DNA of 64,000 bases from NCBI RefSeq assembly GCF_032854445.1, contig NC_088307.1:25992046-26056045 (forward strand). The letters are read 5' to 3'. The position numbers and the translations under genes were made by a program. This stretch comes from Liolophura sinensis (taxonomy: Eukaryota > Mollusca > Polyplacophora > Chitonida > Chitonidae). The notes under the pieces are model-generated. The model did not search any database. It was not told the DNA's origin and saw only the letters and a list, made by a program, of their open reading frames with translations. Positions 23,176-35,000 of this stretch are shown piece by piece. The first letter of the stretch is position 1; every line of letters begins with the position of its first letter.

Positions 23176-25521
23176 TCACATTAATAGAAAGACAATTGAA
23201 CAAACGGTCGTATGAGCCGTTCGGTCCTTGATGATGATAATGTATAATAATAATAAAGCCCGACAAGCAGTGAAAGCAGGGAAAATCTGAAATTCAAATG
23301 GCCTTTTCTAGACCGGATTTGAACGTCGTTTCCGAGTTATTGAAGACATTCGTCTTTAACAAATAGGCTAAGGGACTGGCCTGTTAGTAAATCCCCTTAT
23401 CTCATTGTGCTTGGTGTTTATCAAGGAAATACGCAAACAATTGTAAATTAACAATCAGTCTTTGGTTTTATTCTAAAATTCTATTTATTTTGTGCCCTCA
23501 GCGTCAGTTGGTTTCTCTTCCTGTCGAAGTACATCAGCACTAATGGCACAGGCCTACGTGGCACACTAAACATTCGAGACAATATAAAATGAAGTAAGCG
23601 GCGGTAGGAAAACCATTAAAAGCTGTATCTGAAAAAAGTTTTTCAAGACAATGGGCGTCTATTAAAATGCATTTACTTGTCTTATACATTTACTTATTTT
23701 TAATAGACTTTCGTGTCACTGAATTGAATTAGATAGTAATGTAGACTTTATTGATTGATAATCTATGTGATCAATAACGTCACATTTACTTTTCTGGCCT
23801 TCTCTAGATTCTGAATTATACTGCGAATTAAACATAAAGGTGGATAAAAGTGATGTGACGTCATTGATGACGTACTTAATCCCACAAACCTCACGCTACA
23901 ATACAAACGCTTGATTGCGTTTAATTAAATTTCAAAATGAAATCTATACAAAATGCAAAGGCACAGATACATTTTTAAGGCCTTTCTATTGATCCTTACT
24001 TGATTGCTATGTTTTTTTATTCGCTTTAAGGAATCTAATCCAAATTACCTAATTTCCAAATTAAATCTCATAGACCTGAAAATGGGATGCAAAGAAAAGG
24101 GCTTGGTTTTGAAACGATTAGTGAACAAACTTGTGAGTATCAGAAAAGGTATGCGGACGGAAAAGGTAAATGGAGGAAATGCCTGTACTGAATTCCTGAT
24201 TTTAACATGTCAGAAGTGATATACTATTAATACGAATGTTACCTTTTTGTAGTTCTACCATTAGGTTACGGAAAAGGATATAAAATGAAAAAGGCTTTTT
24301 TCAGGTGATGTAATACGAATGTTGCCTTAGTGCATGGCGATACTGTTAGTACACTGAGTGCATGGGTAACAGTACACCAGTTAGTAAACAAACAATTCAC
24401 TTTTTAACCTCTGAAAACGATTTATTCTAACTGTTCAGGAAACTGATTAAATTGAAAAAGGGCAAACACCATTAAAATAAAATGAACTTCGGATGCAATG
24501 TAAAAGTTCTATTGTGTTGTAAAATCTTTTACCTAATAAATGCGACCCAGAACATGGGATAAAGGGGGTGGGATAAATAATGTATCCCACCTATCGTCAA
24601 CAATGTTGAGAGAGCCACTTGATTGGCTCACAGAAGTTTATTCATAAAAATCAGCCAATCAAAAGCTACACACGGACCGGACTATTTTTTTAATACGTGA
24701 TTTTGTCGTCTGCATTTTTAGCTCAAATTCACTGCATTAACCACAAATAACACTGGTCAAAATTTTGCCTGTACTAGTTCAACCTTTTGCATCCAACACA
24801 GCACGTCGGAAATGGAAATCAGGTCAAATGCATAGATCTTCGGAAGGCCGATCTCTAGTGGAGTCATTGACATCCATATCCAAAACCACAATAAACACGA
24901 TGAACATCTAACCGCTAAATACCGTCGTATCAGGGTAATCCAGTTCTGACAATCTTCCGAAGAAATGTAGACTGTATTCATACATGTCTTGGAAATGACG
25001 TTCTTTGTCAGTACGTGTTGGCGCATAACATTTATGCGCGCTAACAAACATGCACGTGCTATATTCCTGAGTGCTTTTCTCGTGACTTCTCAGAGTCTTC
25101 CCTTGACGGACATTTTCGTAAACTGTTTAAAACAATTGTTTGCTGCTCTGATTTAATCTGTATAGATGATCATTTACAAATTCGATCCAAACTTGTGTGA
25201 ATAAAGGCCGTTCTGCGTTGAATTCTTTTGTATGGTGTATATTTGACCTTGCGTATAAATGTTGTGCTTTGGTCTGAGGACGAATGACTGACGTCACATA
25301 CTTAAATTCCTCCTCACTGCTGCACGCGCTGCAGTAAGCTGAGAAACACGACAAAATATTCTCGCTGACTTAAGGCATAATCTTGTACTTTTTTCGATTT
25401 TCCATTTATGGGATAAACAGAATCTCCAAACTTGTGACCCTGCAGTATCAAATTTATTGATCCCGAGTCAAAAATTTCGTTTGTTTCTCGCCAGAAGCAC
25501 GAAACAATTCTCGGTCTGGAG
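23176..25521. other. ETS gene intron, no recognised feature
   Basis: A short inverted-looking block gtgggataaataatgtatcccac (24569-24591) is the only structure I see. Confidence 0.4.
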
Positions 25522-26369
25522 TTAAAGGGACATGGTCGTCCAAAATTTGGATTTTTAAACAAATTCTGAGTGCAACGTCTTAACGTAGTTTTAAAGTTCG
25601 TTCATGACCTAAATTACTAACGTTGAAATAAAAATACTCATTGAGTACGTAGCTCTTACGAGCCCGGAGAAGTTCTACCGTTATTCGAATTCAACAGAAA
25701 GGGGGTGGGCCATTTTGTCTCATTAATATTCAACCGGAAGGGTCCAAAGCTTATGCGCAGCGTTCTGAAAGTTCCCTATGATACCGACTTTCGATCAGTC
25801 GACGAACGCGGATATTCTCAAATACTGATACAGCTTAAACAGCATTGAGAAAAGGTTACGAATAATCTTTTCATTAAACTAAGAGTCATTAAAGTGTGTC
25901 TGTTCGAAGTTTAGCACCCCCGCGCTTACCAGAACAACAGCATTTGCACCCACCTATCAAACGGTAGTTTCTCGACATCTTCGTACTTCGTGAAACCTTG
26001 TTTCTTTCTTCAGTGTACTCAAACTGACCACCAATTACAAGTCCAAACTTGCTTGTCAACCTGTCCAGCTCTTTTTACGCCTCTTTTAGGACAATCCTTC
26101 CACGATCGAGCCGTAAGTCCTTCTACGCGTATAATCAGCTATATTTGTTTACATATGCTCCATTTCCATCGAGTTTACAGCGTCTCGTTTAAATTTCAAT
26201 TTCAATTTTCACTTTTTTGTTATTTTTAAACATTCTCTTAACGTACAGTGCTGGAGGTGGGATTAACGAAAAGCTTATGACTTTTACTTTTTGCAAAAAA
26301 TACCCAATACCCATGTCATTCTGTAATCTCGCAAAAATACCAGATATTTGGACGACCATATCACTTTAA
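25522..26369. mobile_element. TTAA-flanked TIR element, 848 bp
   Basis: The left end is TTAA then agggacatggtcgtccaaaa (25522-25557). The right end is the inverse, ...ttggacgaccatatcact then TTAA (26334-26369). The ~35-bp TIRs differ at a few positions. TTAA target duplications are the signature of piggyBac-type transposases, so this is probably a non-autonomous DNA transposon. I see no transposase ORF inside. Confidence 0.75.
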
Positions 26370-27950
26370 AGCGGACTGGCGAAAATTGTCATAATTAGCA
26401 GTAGTATGCTATCATAAAAATATATTTACTTAAGAGAGCTTCTGCCTTACAAGAAATGTTTTAAAAGTGAATTAATGTATGAGTTTCTGCAATACAAGCT
26501 CTTTTAGAAATGTGAAATTATGTAGATCTTTTTGTCATACGATGAATTTTATAAAACTGATTTTGAACAAATACGAAACATGTTATAAGAAATCATTATA
26601 AACAAATTTAGAGCAATATAAAAATGTTTTGAAGAGTAATCAATAATGTATATTTCACACTGTGGAACATATTAACAGAGCAGTTTAATAATTTAACCGT
26701 TATATTTTGTTGTTTCATAAATATTACTTGCAATTCTTGTTTTACACAGACTACAAATGAAGAATACAAAGTTATTTTGAAGGTACATTTACGGTTGAAA
26801 AAGCCTGTGTGTACTTCTAACAATGGTGTCCATGTATTACTACGTACAAATATGTAAATTAAGGCTCACTCTGTCAAAATTTCCGTCAATCTTATTTTAC
26901 GTGAGCTTTTTTCGTCGCAAAGCGCGTTCTGTTAAACACAGTAGACCCTACTAGGCGGCGTGATTTTCGAAAAAAAAAAAGTCATGAAAAGTTTGTAGAA
27001 AGCGGGCAATGACTGAAACGGTTACATTCAGTTCATTTGTTGCATTTAAGGACGTGAATATACCAGTGTTTAAAGCCACCAAGGAAGGTTGACAGTAGAA
27101 ACTGGATTTCTTGGGATAAATCCCAGAGTCTTTGTCACGCTTGAATGAATGTGCCATATACAAAATTCAGTTTAGATTAGGTGAAGCCTGCGCTTCTCTA
27201 TCTCTCGCATAAGTCAAACAGCAACGATTCTATAGCCCTGTAGTCAGTATAGGTTTGTCGTAGAGAGGGTTTAATCCACTTTTCGCCACCCATATAAGAT
27301 ACTATATAAAAGACTATAACATAGAAAATAGGATCAAAGCAGCTCACACGTATTATCGATGAAATTCCGGCCTCTTGTTAGTTTATCTCTGGGGTTCTTC
27401 AGTATGTAGTTAAATATCAATTAAATAAAAAAAGAACATATAAAGGATCCGGGGAGTGCAAAGCGCCGCACTTTGTGTACTTTACAAAGTACAAATATGC
27501 TTCGTAAATCGTGAAGAATCAATATAAACACTTCCTGGATCCGGTTCGGGTATCGGATCACTACCAAAAACTAATTGAATTTGTACCTGGCATGCAATTC
27601 TTAAAGACAATGTTGCCTGGTTTAAAATTTTTGAAAGTTCAAATTCCAAACATGGCGGACCTCGATGCGACTTGTTCCATTCAAAATTGAAACGGCTGGA
27701 TTACTGTTGAAAGTTTACCCATCCTGGCTTTGACATATTTACATTTCGAATTTTTAGGGAATCAGTGAATATCAAATTTAAGGTAGGGTTCGTGCTGTTG
27801 TTTTAGTGAAATTGTCCACGTGGATCTAGGTTACACTGAAACTGGGCGTTGCGTAAATAGGTCCAGCATAGCTTTGGGCAAACAGACTGACAAACGCCGT
27901 CAGACATAACCTCCTTGACAGGTAATACAGAAACCACAGCAGAGCCTCAC
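26370..27950. other. ETS gene intron, no recognised feature
   Basis: Only chance ORFs are seen. Confidence 0.4.
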
Positions 27951-28145
27951 CTGGTAAGTCGTCTAAGGAAGGTACGGGTATGTCATCGTGAAGCTTAGAT
28001 CCCAGGGAGTAGTCGAGGGGTTGCATGGTGTCCTCGGGGTAGTCCCTGTACGTCGTCCTGGGCAGGGAGAGATCCGGCCCCGGGGCGATCCCGGACAGGC
28101 TCAGGGGGTCCACCGTGACGTCTTGGAAGAGGACCTCGGGGAAAT
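27951..28145 (-). CDS. ETS gene exon, acidic/Pro-rich N-terminal region
   Basis: This 195-nt exon has an acceptor with a pyrimidine-rich tract (ttgttgttgttctcag) and donor cag|gtgagg, and is phase 1 at both ends. It encodes about 64 residues beginning FPEVLFQDVTVDPLSLSG and ending HDDIPVPSLDDLP. It is clearly richer in G+C than the surrounding intron, with mostly C- or G-ending codons, as expected for a selected coding exon. The composition (Asp, Pro, Leu, Ser) fits a disordered transactivation segment; I see no named domain. In ESE-type proteins the Pointed domain would lie N-terminal to such a region, but I find none encoded in this window. Confidence 0.8.
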
Positions 28146-28194
28146 CTGAGAACAACAACAATACAGATATAGGCGTCGCTAAATGTTCGTATTC

Positions 28195-28480
28195 CAATCG
28201 CCAAACATAATGGACGTTCCAGGCCAATAATTTCACTCTATGCGTCGAAACATACGTTTTTGTATAACAGTCCTCGACCAAAACGGACGTTTCAGGTCAA
28301 TAACCTAAAGATTATTTCGCAATTGGACGTTGAAAACAAACCACCAAAGAGATAAGAAAGTATTTCAAGGACGAAATTAGGACGGAATCATGAAAACAGA
28401 AGCAGTCAGCAGTTTTCAATTCTGTTGGAAAGACGTAAGGAATGTTCTAGACGAATGAGTGAAATCAGTATTCAGATCAT
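28195..28480 (+). repeat. Dispersed family Y, copy 2
   Basis: It contains aatggacgttccaggccaat, gcgtcgaaacatacg, ataagaaagtatttcaagga and aggacggaatcatgaaaaca, then ttctagacgaatgagtgaaa. It is the longest Y copy and lies about 50 bases upstream of an ETS exon. A partial extra copy (aataagataaaaatactaag) is at 28650-28700. Confidence 0.6.
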
Positions 28481-28699
28481 GTACCATGCTAGAATATAAC
28501 TTGTCGATAATCAAAATACATAGTATGTATATCTTAGTTGCGTTTTGATAGCAACTGGTCATAAATGCGACGCGCCGATCTAATTCTACCCGATGAATAT
28601 CCAGCCCCTAGAGACAAGGCCAACTCCTAAAAAAGCGTTAAACACAAACCACCAATAATAAGATAAAAATACTAAGAAAGTATTTCAAATAAGAATTTA

Positions 28700-29084
28700 T
28701 GACTGATCACTGTAAGTCATATTCCTATCAGAACTACAAGTACGCCTGTATATTTACTCACGCAGAGATATGTTTCCAATAATAAAATAAGAACCACTAG
28801 GATCCAAACACACCTTGAAAAAGCTATCTATTCTGCACATGCAGTGGCCTTGTTAACTCATGTACTGTGAAGAATGTATTTCCAATATTAGCAGAAATAC
28901 GGACTTTAAAATTAGCAAAAAGTTACAAAACTTGCCACTCTTCAGGGTTTATGTTTTACATATGTAGATAAATAATATGCATTAATATGTATATGTTTTA
29001 CATATGTAGGCAATTTCTTTAATCAAAACGAAACTTGGACAACATGAAGAAATGCGTAGTCTGCGATAAAGTGTCAAATCTGGC
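28700..29084. other. Non-coding stretch, no recognised feature
   Basis: AT-rich; ttttacatatgtag occurs twice (28951-28964 and 28996-29009). Confidence 0.4.
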
Positions 29085-29175
29085 CAAGTTTCCTCCAGAA
29101 ATAATGCTGATCGCCTGCGAATAAGTGAAATGTTTCTGAGAATGGCGTAAAACACCAATCAAATATAATACATAA
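29085..29175 (+). mobile_element. SINE-A, 3' fragment
   Basis: It reads ataatgctgatcgcctgcga, aataagtgaaatgtttctga and ggcgtaaaacaccaatcaaa with an A/T tail. Confidence 0.8.
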
Positions 29176-30135
29176 ATATATTTGGTTGCGGGTGGGCTTA
29201 CTCGTTACTCAGCACTTGATATTTCATGCGATGGTCAGGTTTCGCAGGTGGGAGAAGCCGTACAGAGCCCCTCTCGCCACTGCCCATCGCCACTCCCCCT
29301 CGCCATCAAGGTCTACTTGTACAAAACATCTCCCAACGTTACCAGCATGTAATCACCACTGTAACCAGGACTGTAACCATTGCTTCGCCAATATAGTAAC
29401 GCGTTTGTATAGCATTACGGGGCTTCGCATAAGTGTACTAACTTGATGAGGGAACACTCAACAGTAACACCGTATAGTCGAATCGTCTGGAGCTATATTG
29501 CATGAAAGACGACAGCACATAGGGATTACCACCAGAGCAGTGACGAGAGTTTAATAGTCGGCAAATGGTTACACTGAAGCTCATTGAAAGCTACTGACCC
29601 GCACCAAAAGTCGCTGAAACCATGTAATGAAAGCCACTGGAAATCACCGAATGAAGTCAAAAAAGGGAGTGCCCAAAGGGAGTGGCCTATACAGCAACGA
29701 ACACATGATCTGTTCCTCCAAAGCGCAGGTCTTTTGGAACACCCGTCTCTGTGTATTCATGCGCGTAAATGGCTTAAAATTTTGCTCGTAACTAAGTTGC
29801 GCAATTCGTCCGATTCTGACAGTTCATTTGATGTCAGAAAGAATGCTTTTATATTTGGTTGCGAGATATGGCAATGTCTTGCTGGACAAATGTAAGTTTA
29901 TCATCAAATGCAATGCTGTATGTCATTTATCTGTAAATATACACCCTTTATAACAAGGTTTTGGCTACATCTGAGATATCAGAATTCCACGTAGTTTATA
30001 ATAAGATACTTTTTCTTGACATATATTAACCGCTGCAGAGCTTATTATGTAAAAGATAAAAAAAGCTGTAGCAATATTTTGATAATTGTCTTTTTAACAT
30101 AAAGTAATCCACCATGTGCCCTCATGTGTGGAGCA
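29176..30135. other. Non-coding stretch, no recognised feature
   Basis: A 103-codon plus-strand ORF (29584-29895) has no recognisable motif. Confidence 0.4.
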
Positions 30136-30141
30136 AAAGAC

Positions 30142-30711
30142 TTATATTTTGGGAGACCCACCACTTACCAGCATATAGTAATAACCTTACACTCTGAGAG
30201 ATAAACCAGCCAGCCACATGCGTGCAGTAATAGGCTTACACTCTGAGAGATCCACCAGCCACCCACATGCGTGCAGTAATAGGCTTACACCCTGAGAGAT
30301 CCATCAGCCACCCACATGCGTGCAGTAATAGCCTTACACCCTGAGAGATACACCAACTACCCACATGCGTGCAGTAATAGCATTACACTCTGAGAGATCC
30401 ACCAACTACCCACATGTGTGCAGTAATAGCATTACACTCTGGGAGATACACCAACTACCCACATGCGTGCAGTAATAGCCTTACACCCTGAGAGATACAC
30501 CAGCCACCCACATGTGTGCAGTAAAAGCCTTACACTCTGGGAGAGACACCAACTACCCACATGCGTGCGCTAATAGCCTTACACTCTGAGAGATCCATCA
30601 GACACCCACATGTGTGCAGTAATAGCCTTACACTCTGGGAGATACACCAACTACCCACATGCGTGCGTTAATAGCCTTACACTCTGAGAGATCCATCAGC
30701 CACCAACATGC
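30142..30711. repeat. 49-bp satellite, subfamily A
   Basis: Units of the form actctgagagatccaccagc...catgcgtgcagtaatagc start at 30191, 30240, 30289 and so on to 30681, exactly 49 bases apart, with a diverged unit before 30191. The last unit breaks at catgcg (about 30711), where subfamily B begins. Confidence 0.95.
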
Positions 30712-31455
30712 GAGAGATCTATCAGCTATGATCATGTGTGCAGTAACAGGTTTATATTTTGAGTGATCTATCAACTATGATCATGTGTGCAGTAACAGGT
30801 TTATATTTTGAGTGATCTATCAATTATGATCATGTGTGCAGTAACAGGTTTATATTTTGAGTGATCTATCAGCTATGATCATGTGTGCAGTAACAGGTTT
30901 ATATTTTGAGTGATCTATGAGTTATGATCATGTGTGCAGTAACAGGTTTATATTTTGAGTGATCTATCAATTATGATCATGTGTGCAGTAACAGGTTTAT
31001 ATTTTGAGAGATCTATCAGCTATGATCATGTGTGCAGTAACAGGTTTATATTTTGAGTGATCTATCAGCTATGATCATGTGTGCAGTAACGGGTTTATAT
31101 TTTGAGTGATCTATCAGCTATGATCATGTGTGCAGTAACAGGTTGATACTTTGAGTGATCTATCAGCTATGATCATGTGTGCAGTAACAGGTTGATACTT
31201 TGAGTGATCTATCAGCTATGATCATGTGTGCAGTAACAGGTTTATAATTTGAGAGATCTCTTAGCTATGATCATGTGTGCAGTAACAGGTTTATACTTTG
31301 AGTGATCTATCAGCTATGATCATGTGTGCAGTAACAGGTTTATAATTTGAGAGATCTCTTAGCTATGATCATGTGTGCACTAACAGGTTTATATTTTGAA
31401 AGATCTCTTAGCTATGATTATGTGTGCTCTAATAAGTTATATTTTGAATGATTTT
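30712..31455. repeat. 49-bp satellite, subfamily B
   Basis: Fifteen units of the form atcagctatgatcatgtgtg + cagtaacaggtttatatttt + gagtgatct keep an exact 49-base spacing (agctatg at 30724 through 31410). Variants (gttgatactttg; ataatttgagagatctctt) recur in pairs. It shares catgtgtgcagtaa and the period with subfamily A, so both descend from one unit. Confidence 0.95.
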
Positions 31456-31967
31456 TTTGGCACTGGTTATAGTAGAAATAAAAAAAAACAGGTTGGTGAC
31501 TTTCCAGATTTTCGTGAGTGGGGAAACAAACGGGAACTTACGATCAGACTTGTCTGAACGTATAAGTATTTTATTCCGTGATTTATTCAAGATTTATTGA
31601 GTGATTACGACATATTCTACCTACACTTCAAAAGAGTTCATTTTCTCCAACTTGAATGCATCTGAAAATAGATCTGCACGTTCATGAATATGAAAAAACA
31701 TCAGAATACTTCCGTGTATGAAAGAAAACCATATTTTGTGTGACGAAAGAGACAAGAAACCACAACAAAAGAAGCAAACATGATAAGACAAACCCACAGC
31801 ATTCTGCTTTCAGAACTTTTTCTTTGGTCCATTTCCAAAGTTTAGAGATTCTATCGTATGATAAATATGAGCATACAACAAGAAGAGCCGGTGCCCTTTG
31901 TGGCTGTGTTGTCAGCACAAGATATTCAATTCAGCTGGTTATGCGCCCAAATGTACGTCTACAAGAT
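31456..31967. other. Non-coding stretch, no recognised feature
   Basis: No exon or repeat copy is seen. Confidence 0.4.
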
Positions 31968-32065
31968 TTAGATTGGTGTTTTACGCCGTTACACAAGAAT
32001 GTTTCACTTACACGACAGCGGCTAACATTGTGGTGAAAGGAAAGCGGGTAGAGCTTCGCCAACAA
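31968..32065 (-). mobile_element. SINE-A, 3' fragment
   Basis: The plus strand reads gattggtgttttacgccgtt, gaatgtttcacttacacgac and taacattgtggtgaaagg, the reverse of SINE-A's 3' end. Confidence 0.82.
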
Positions 32066-35000
32066 GAAGATAAGCTGGAAACATCGATTCCGGCACTACA
32101 AACGAGAAGTTCGTCAAAAATCATAAATTGCTCGGCTAATCCGCATTCTAGATTTAGATCGTAGTCATCTCCCCTTAATGTCCCTGTCATCTTTTATATC
32201 CATATAATTTGTCAAGAATACATGCAGGATGGGGCGACACACTAAGCGCCCACAAACCACGCAATCTCTGGTCACAAAGTGTGAAGGTGCACAGAACTGA
32301 GGGTACTGTTTAAAGTGATATAGATAACCCTGCTTGTAGGTTTTATTACCTAGTTTTTGTATGGGTCATTTCTCAGAAATCGCGTCCGTTTCAGTGTAAA
32401 CTAAAAGAATCGTAAGATTTGGGTTACTGGGGACTGATGGTTCATTGCAGACAATCACCACTTGTGATCCTCGGTTGGATGTGGAGTGTGGGGGTAAACA
32501 GTTTGGGGGTGGGGGTGGGGGCAATGTATAGGCTTAAGACGTCACAATGCTCTCCAGATGATGGCATTGAGATATCGAAGAGTCTATACGCAACACTAGT
32601 AATCTATAGAGCATTCCTTATCAGGGGCGTTTTGAAATGTATACGAGTCAAAACTTGTAGCTCTTGTTCGCGCATATGGACCATTCACGCACACACGCAC
32701 GCACTGCGACGGACACGCCTCAAACGCAAACGCACAAACACACACGTACACTATGATGTAACGCAATGGCCATTCACAAACAATAACACATATTCTGGTT
32801 AACTGAATGATTATTTTCTACAGACAAGAAGATTTTTGCGCTTACGTAAATATATAGATAGAAATAAGATGAATTCAAGGGAAAAACACGAACTGATGGG
32901 TTCTGTGTGAGACAGAATTGTGAAAAAATTAAACGTAACTAATGTTATTCAGGCAAGGACATCCCAGTGATTGAATGATTGACCGATTACACGTAAAACC
33001 TTCATTACCTCTTGTAAGTCATTTAGAACAAAAAAAAAAAAAAAAAACAAATACAGAAAATGTGACAAGGTCACAAGAGTTTAAATATGCGAAATATGCC
33101 TCCCCGATCGCTTTGCTCTAAAAATTATGAAACAAATAAAATAATGCCTTGCTCAATGTGTTTTGAGAAATGTTTCAGTTCCGTAGATGAGTTCATGTTA
33201 AGTCTAAACAACGTGTTATCACCGAAATTGGTAAATTATTAAATATCAGCCTGATTACAAATTACAAACCAGTTCTGGTAAATGCTGACGTTTAATTTAA
33301 GACAAAACTGCTTTTTTTCCAAATATTTCAGTTTGTACATGTACATGTAAGCTGTGAGACAATAGAAGAGTTTCCTGTTTGAGTTCATCGGCCTACGTAA
33401 AAGAAAGGCCTGTTGTACCACGTGGAATGTCAGATATGTTAATCAACTATTGATGGTTACATATTGGCCTACCATCACAAGATTGTCTGTAAATAGTTTC
33501 ACAAAAAGTTATTTAAAACAGACAAAAGGTGGAGAAAATGGAGAAGTTTAGCGGCGAAACAGGTGATCAGCATATTAATGTCAACAATATTCTAAAATTT
33601 TTGACATTTAAATCTTATAATGTAGTATTAGGGATTGTTTTACCTTTAGCGACAAGAGAGTTCGACTTCAATGCACTACTATTATCTACCACCAAGGATT
33701 ATTGAATGGAACTTTCGATACAATAGATGGATATATATTTTAGAAAATCGGGAGTATTTATTCAGCACGTAAAATCTATAAAAGCTTTTATTACTTTATT
33801 TCATGAAATAAAATATTTCCACAATCAACAATATAATATTTGCACTTACTGTCAGGTATGGAATTCCCTTGGGACCTAAATGGAGCTTCAGATCAAGTGT
33901 GCATGTTGAGGTGATGTTCGATTTATCGATGATACATGTGGATACAACCTACGTTCATTTATCACTTGTACAAAAACAGAAACCTAAGGTTTGAAGCTGA
34001 GAGCAACCAAAGCAGATTTTAATTGTGAAAAAATGGAAAAACAGGTTCAAATGTATTTTATGGACTTGCTAGGTTTTTAACTCAGCCTACAGGTGCGGTT
34101 TGTCTTACCTGTGGGAAGTGTACTTCAAGTCGATGTGCTGATTATCCTAACACGTATTCGTGAATCCCTAAGGCGGGTACGAAGAGGATGGACGTGATGT
34201 CGAAATTTGGACAGCGCGAACTGACTGGCAACACAGACGTGTTCTTAGGCAATCGCCATGAGACTGCCGTGAGGAAGCCTCGTCGGCGTAAAAAGAGGAC
34301 ATGTATTTGCAAAAAATAGAATAGATCGACCTAATCAGGAAGTAAAGCGAGTGCAGCGGTATACAATCCTACCACCTGTTCCGTGATCTCATAACAAGGT
34401 GTGCCGCGAAAGTCTCGGTTATTTCCGTGTGAGACAGAAAGATAATCTCTGCCGCATGTAATCACCGGTTTTCTTATAACTACAAGATTTCATATGAAAA
34501 TGTTCAGCATTTTGAGCCGGTGTCATACATTGACTGCACATAAGAGGACTGAGGCCAGCTAGAGGCTATCCTGATGACTTATGTGTGTATCAGCCTTTAT
34601 CACTGGGCTTGTATAAACATCACTGAATGCCAGCCTCTCCCATGTTTCGAAAAAATGAGGACACCTTGTTATGTTTTCAGGATAAACTGCTGATATACAC
34701 AAGCGTTGTCATATTCGAAAGACGGGTATAAAAAATGACTGCGTGTCCATAGAACCAGCAGACAGCATGCCGTGTTCATGGGTACATTCGCCATTTGAGA
34801 GACTGGACGATCTATCTTTCTAGTATAGGAAGAGATGGAAATATCACGTAATATCAGGTCACAGATTCGAATCCAGCACTCGCTGAAATTGTCTCCACCC
34901 TACATATTTAAATGAATAAATCATTTCATAATTACGATAACAAACACACTTCTGTGCACATTACGCCGTGGGTGTGGGGGTGAGGATTAAATTACTGAAA

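Larger units (their letters stand above)
18451..28145 (-). other. ETS-family transcription factor gene, supported part (four exons)
   Basis: This is a minus-strand gene with exons 28145-27951, 21801-21406, 20056-19858 and 18801-18564. Exon 1 to 2 and exon 2 to 3 join in phase 1 and exon 3 to 4 joins in phase 2; all introns are GT-AG and the joined frame stays open to a TAG. The product has an acidic, Pro/Ser/Leu-rich region, a basic and sumoylation-motif region, then a C-terminal ETS DNA-binding domain split over the last two exons. ETS proteins bind GGA(A/T) sites in the nucleus and regulate transcription. The run HLWEFLRDLLL followed by LWGQKK and MTYEKMSRAIR is closest to the ESE group (ELF3, ELF5, EHF), by my recollection of the family. 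The 5' end is unresolved: the first supported exon starts in phase 1, so at least one exon lies upstream. Confidence 0.85.

Noticed and set aside
30142-31455. CRISPR-like regular repeats
   Set aside because: Units are contiguous 49-bp tandem copies without unique spacers, and the sequence is eukaryotic.
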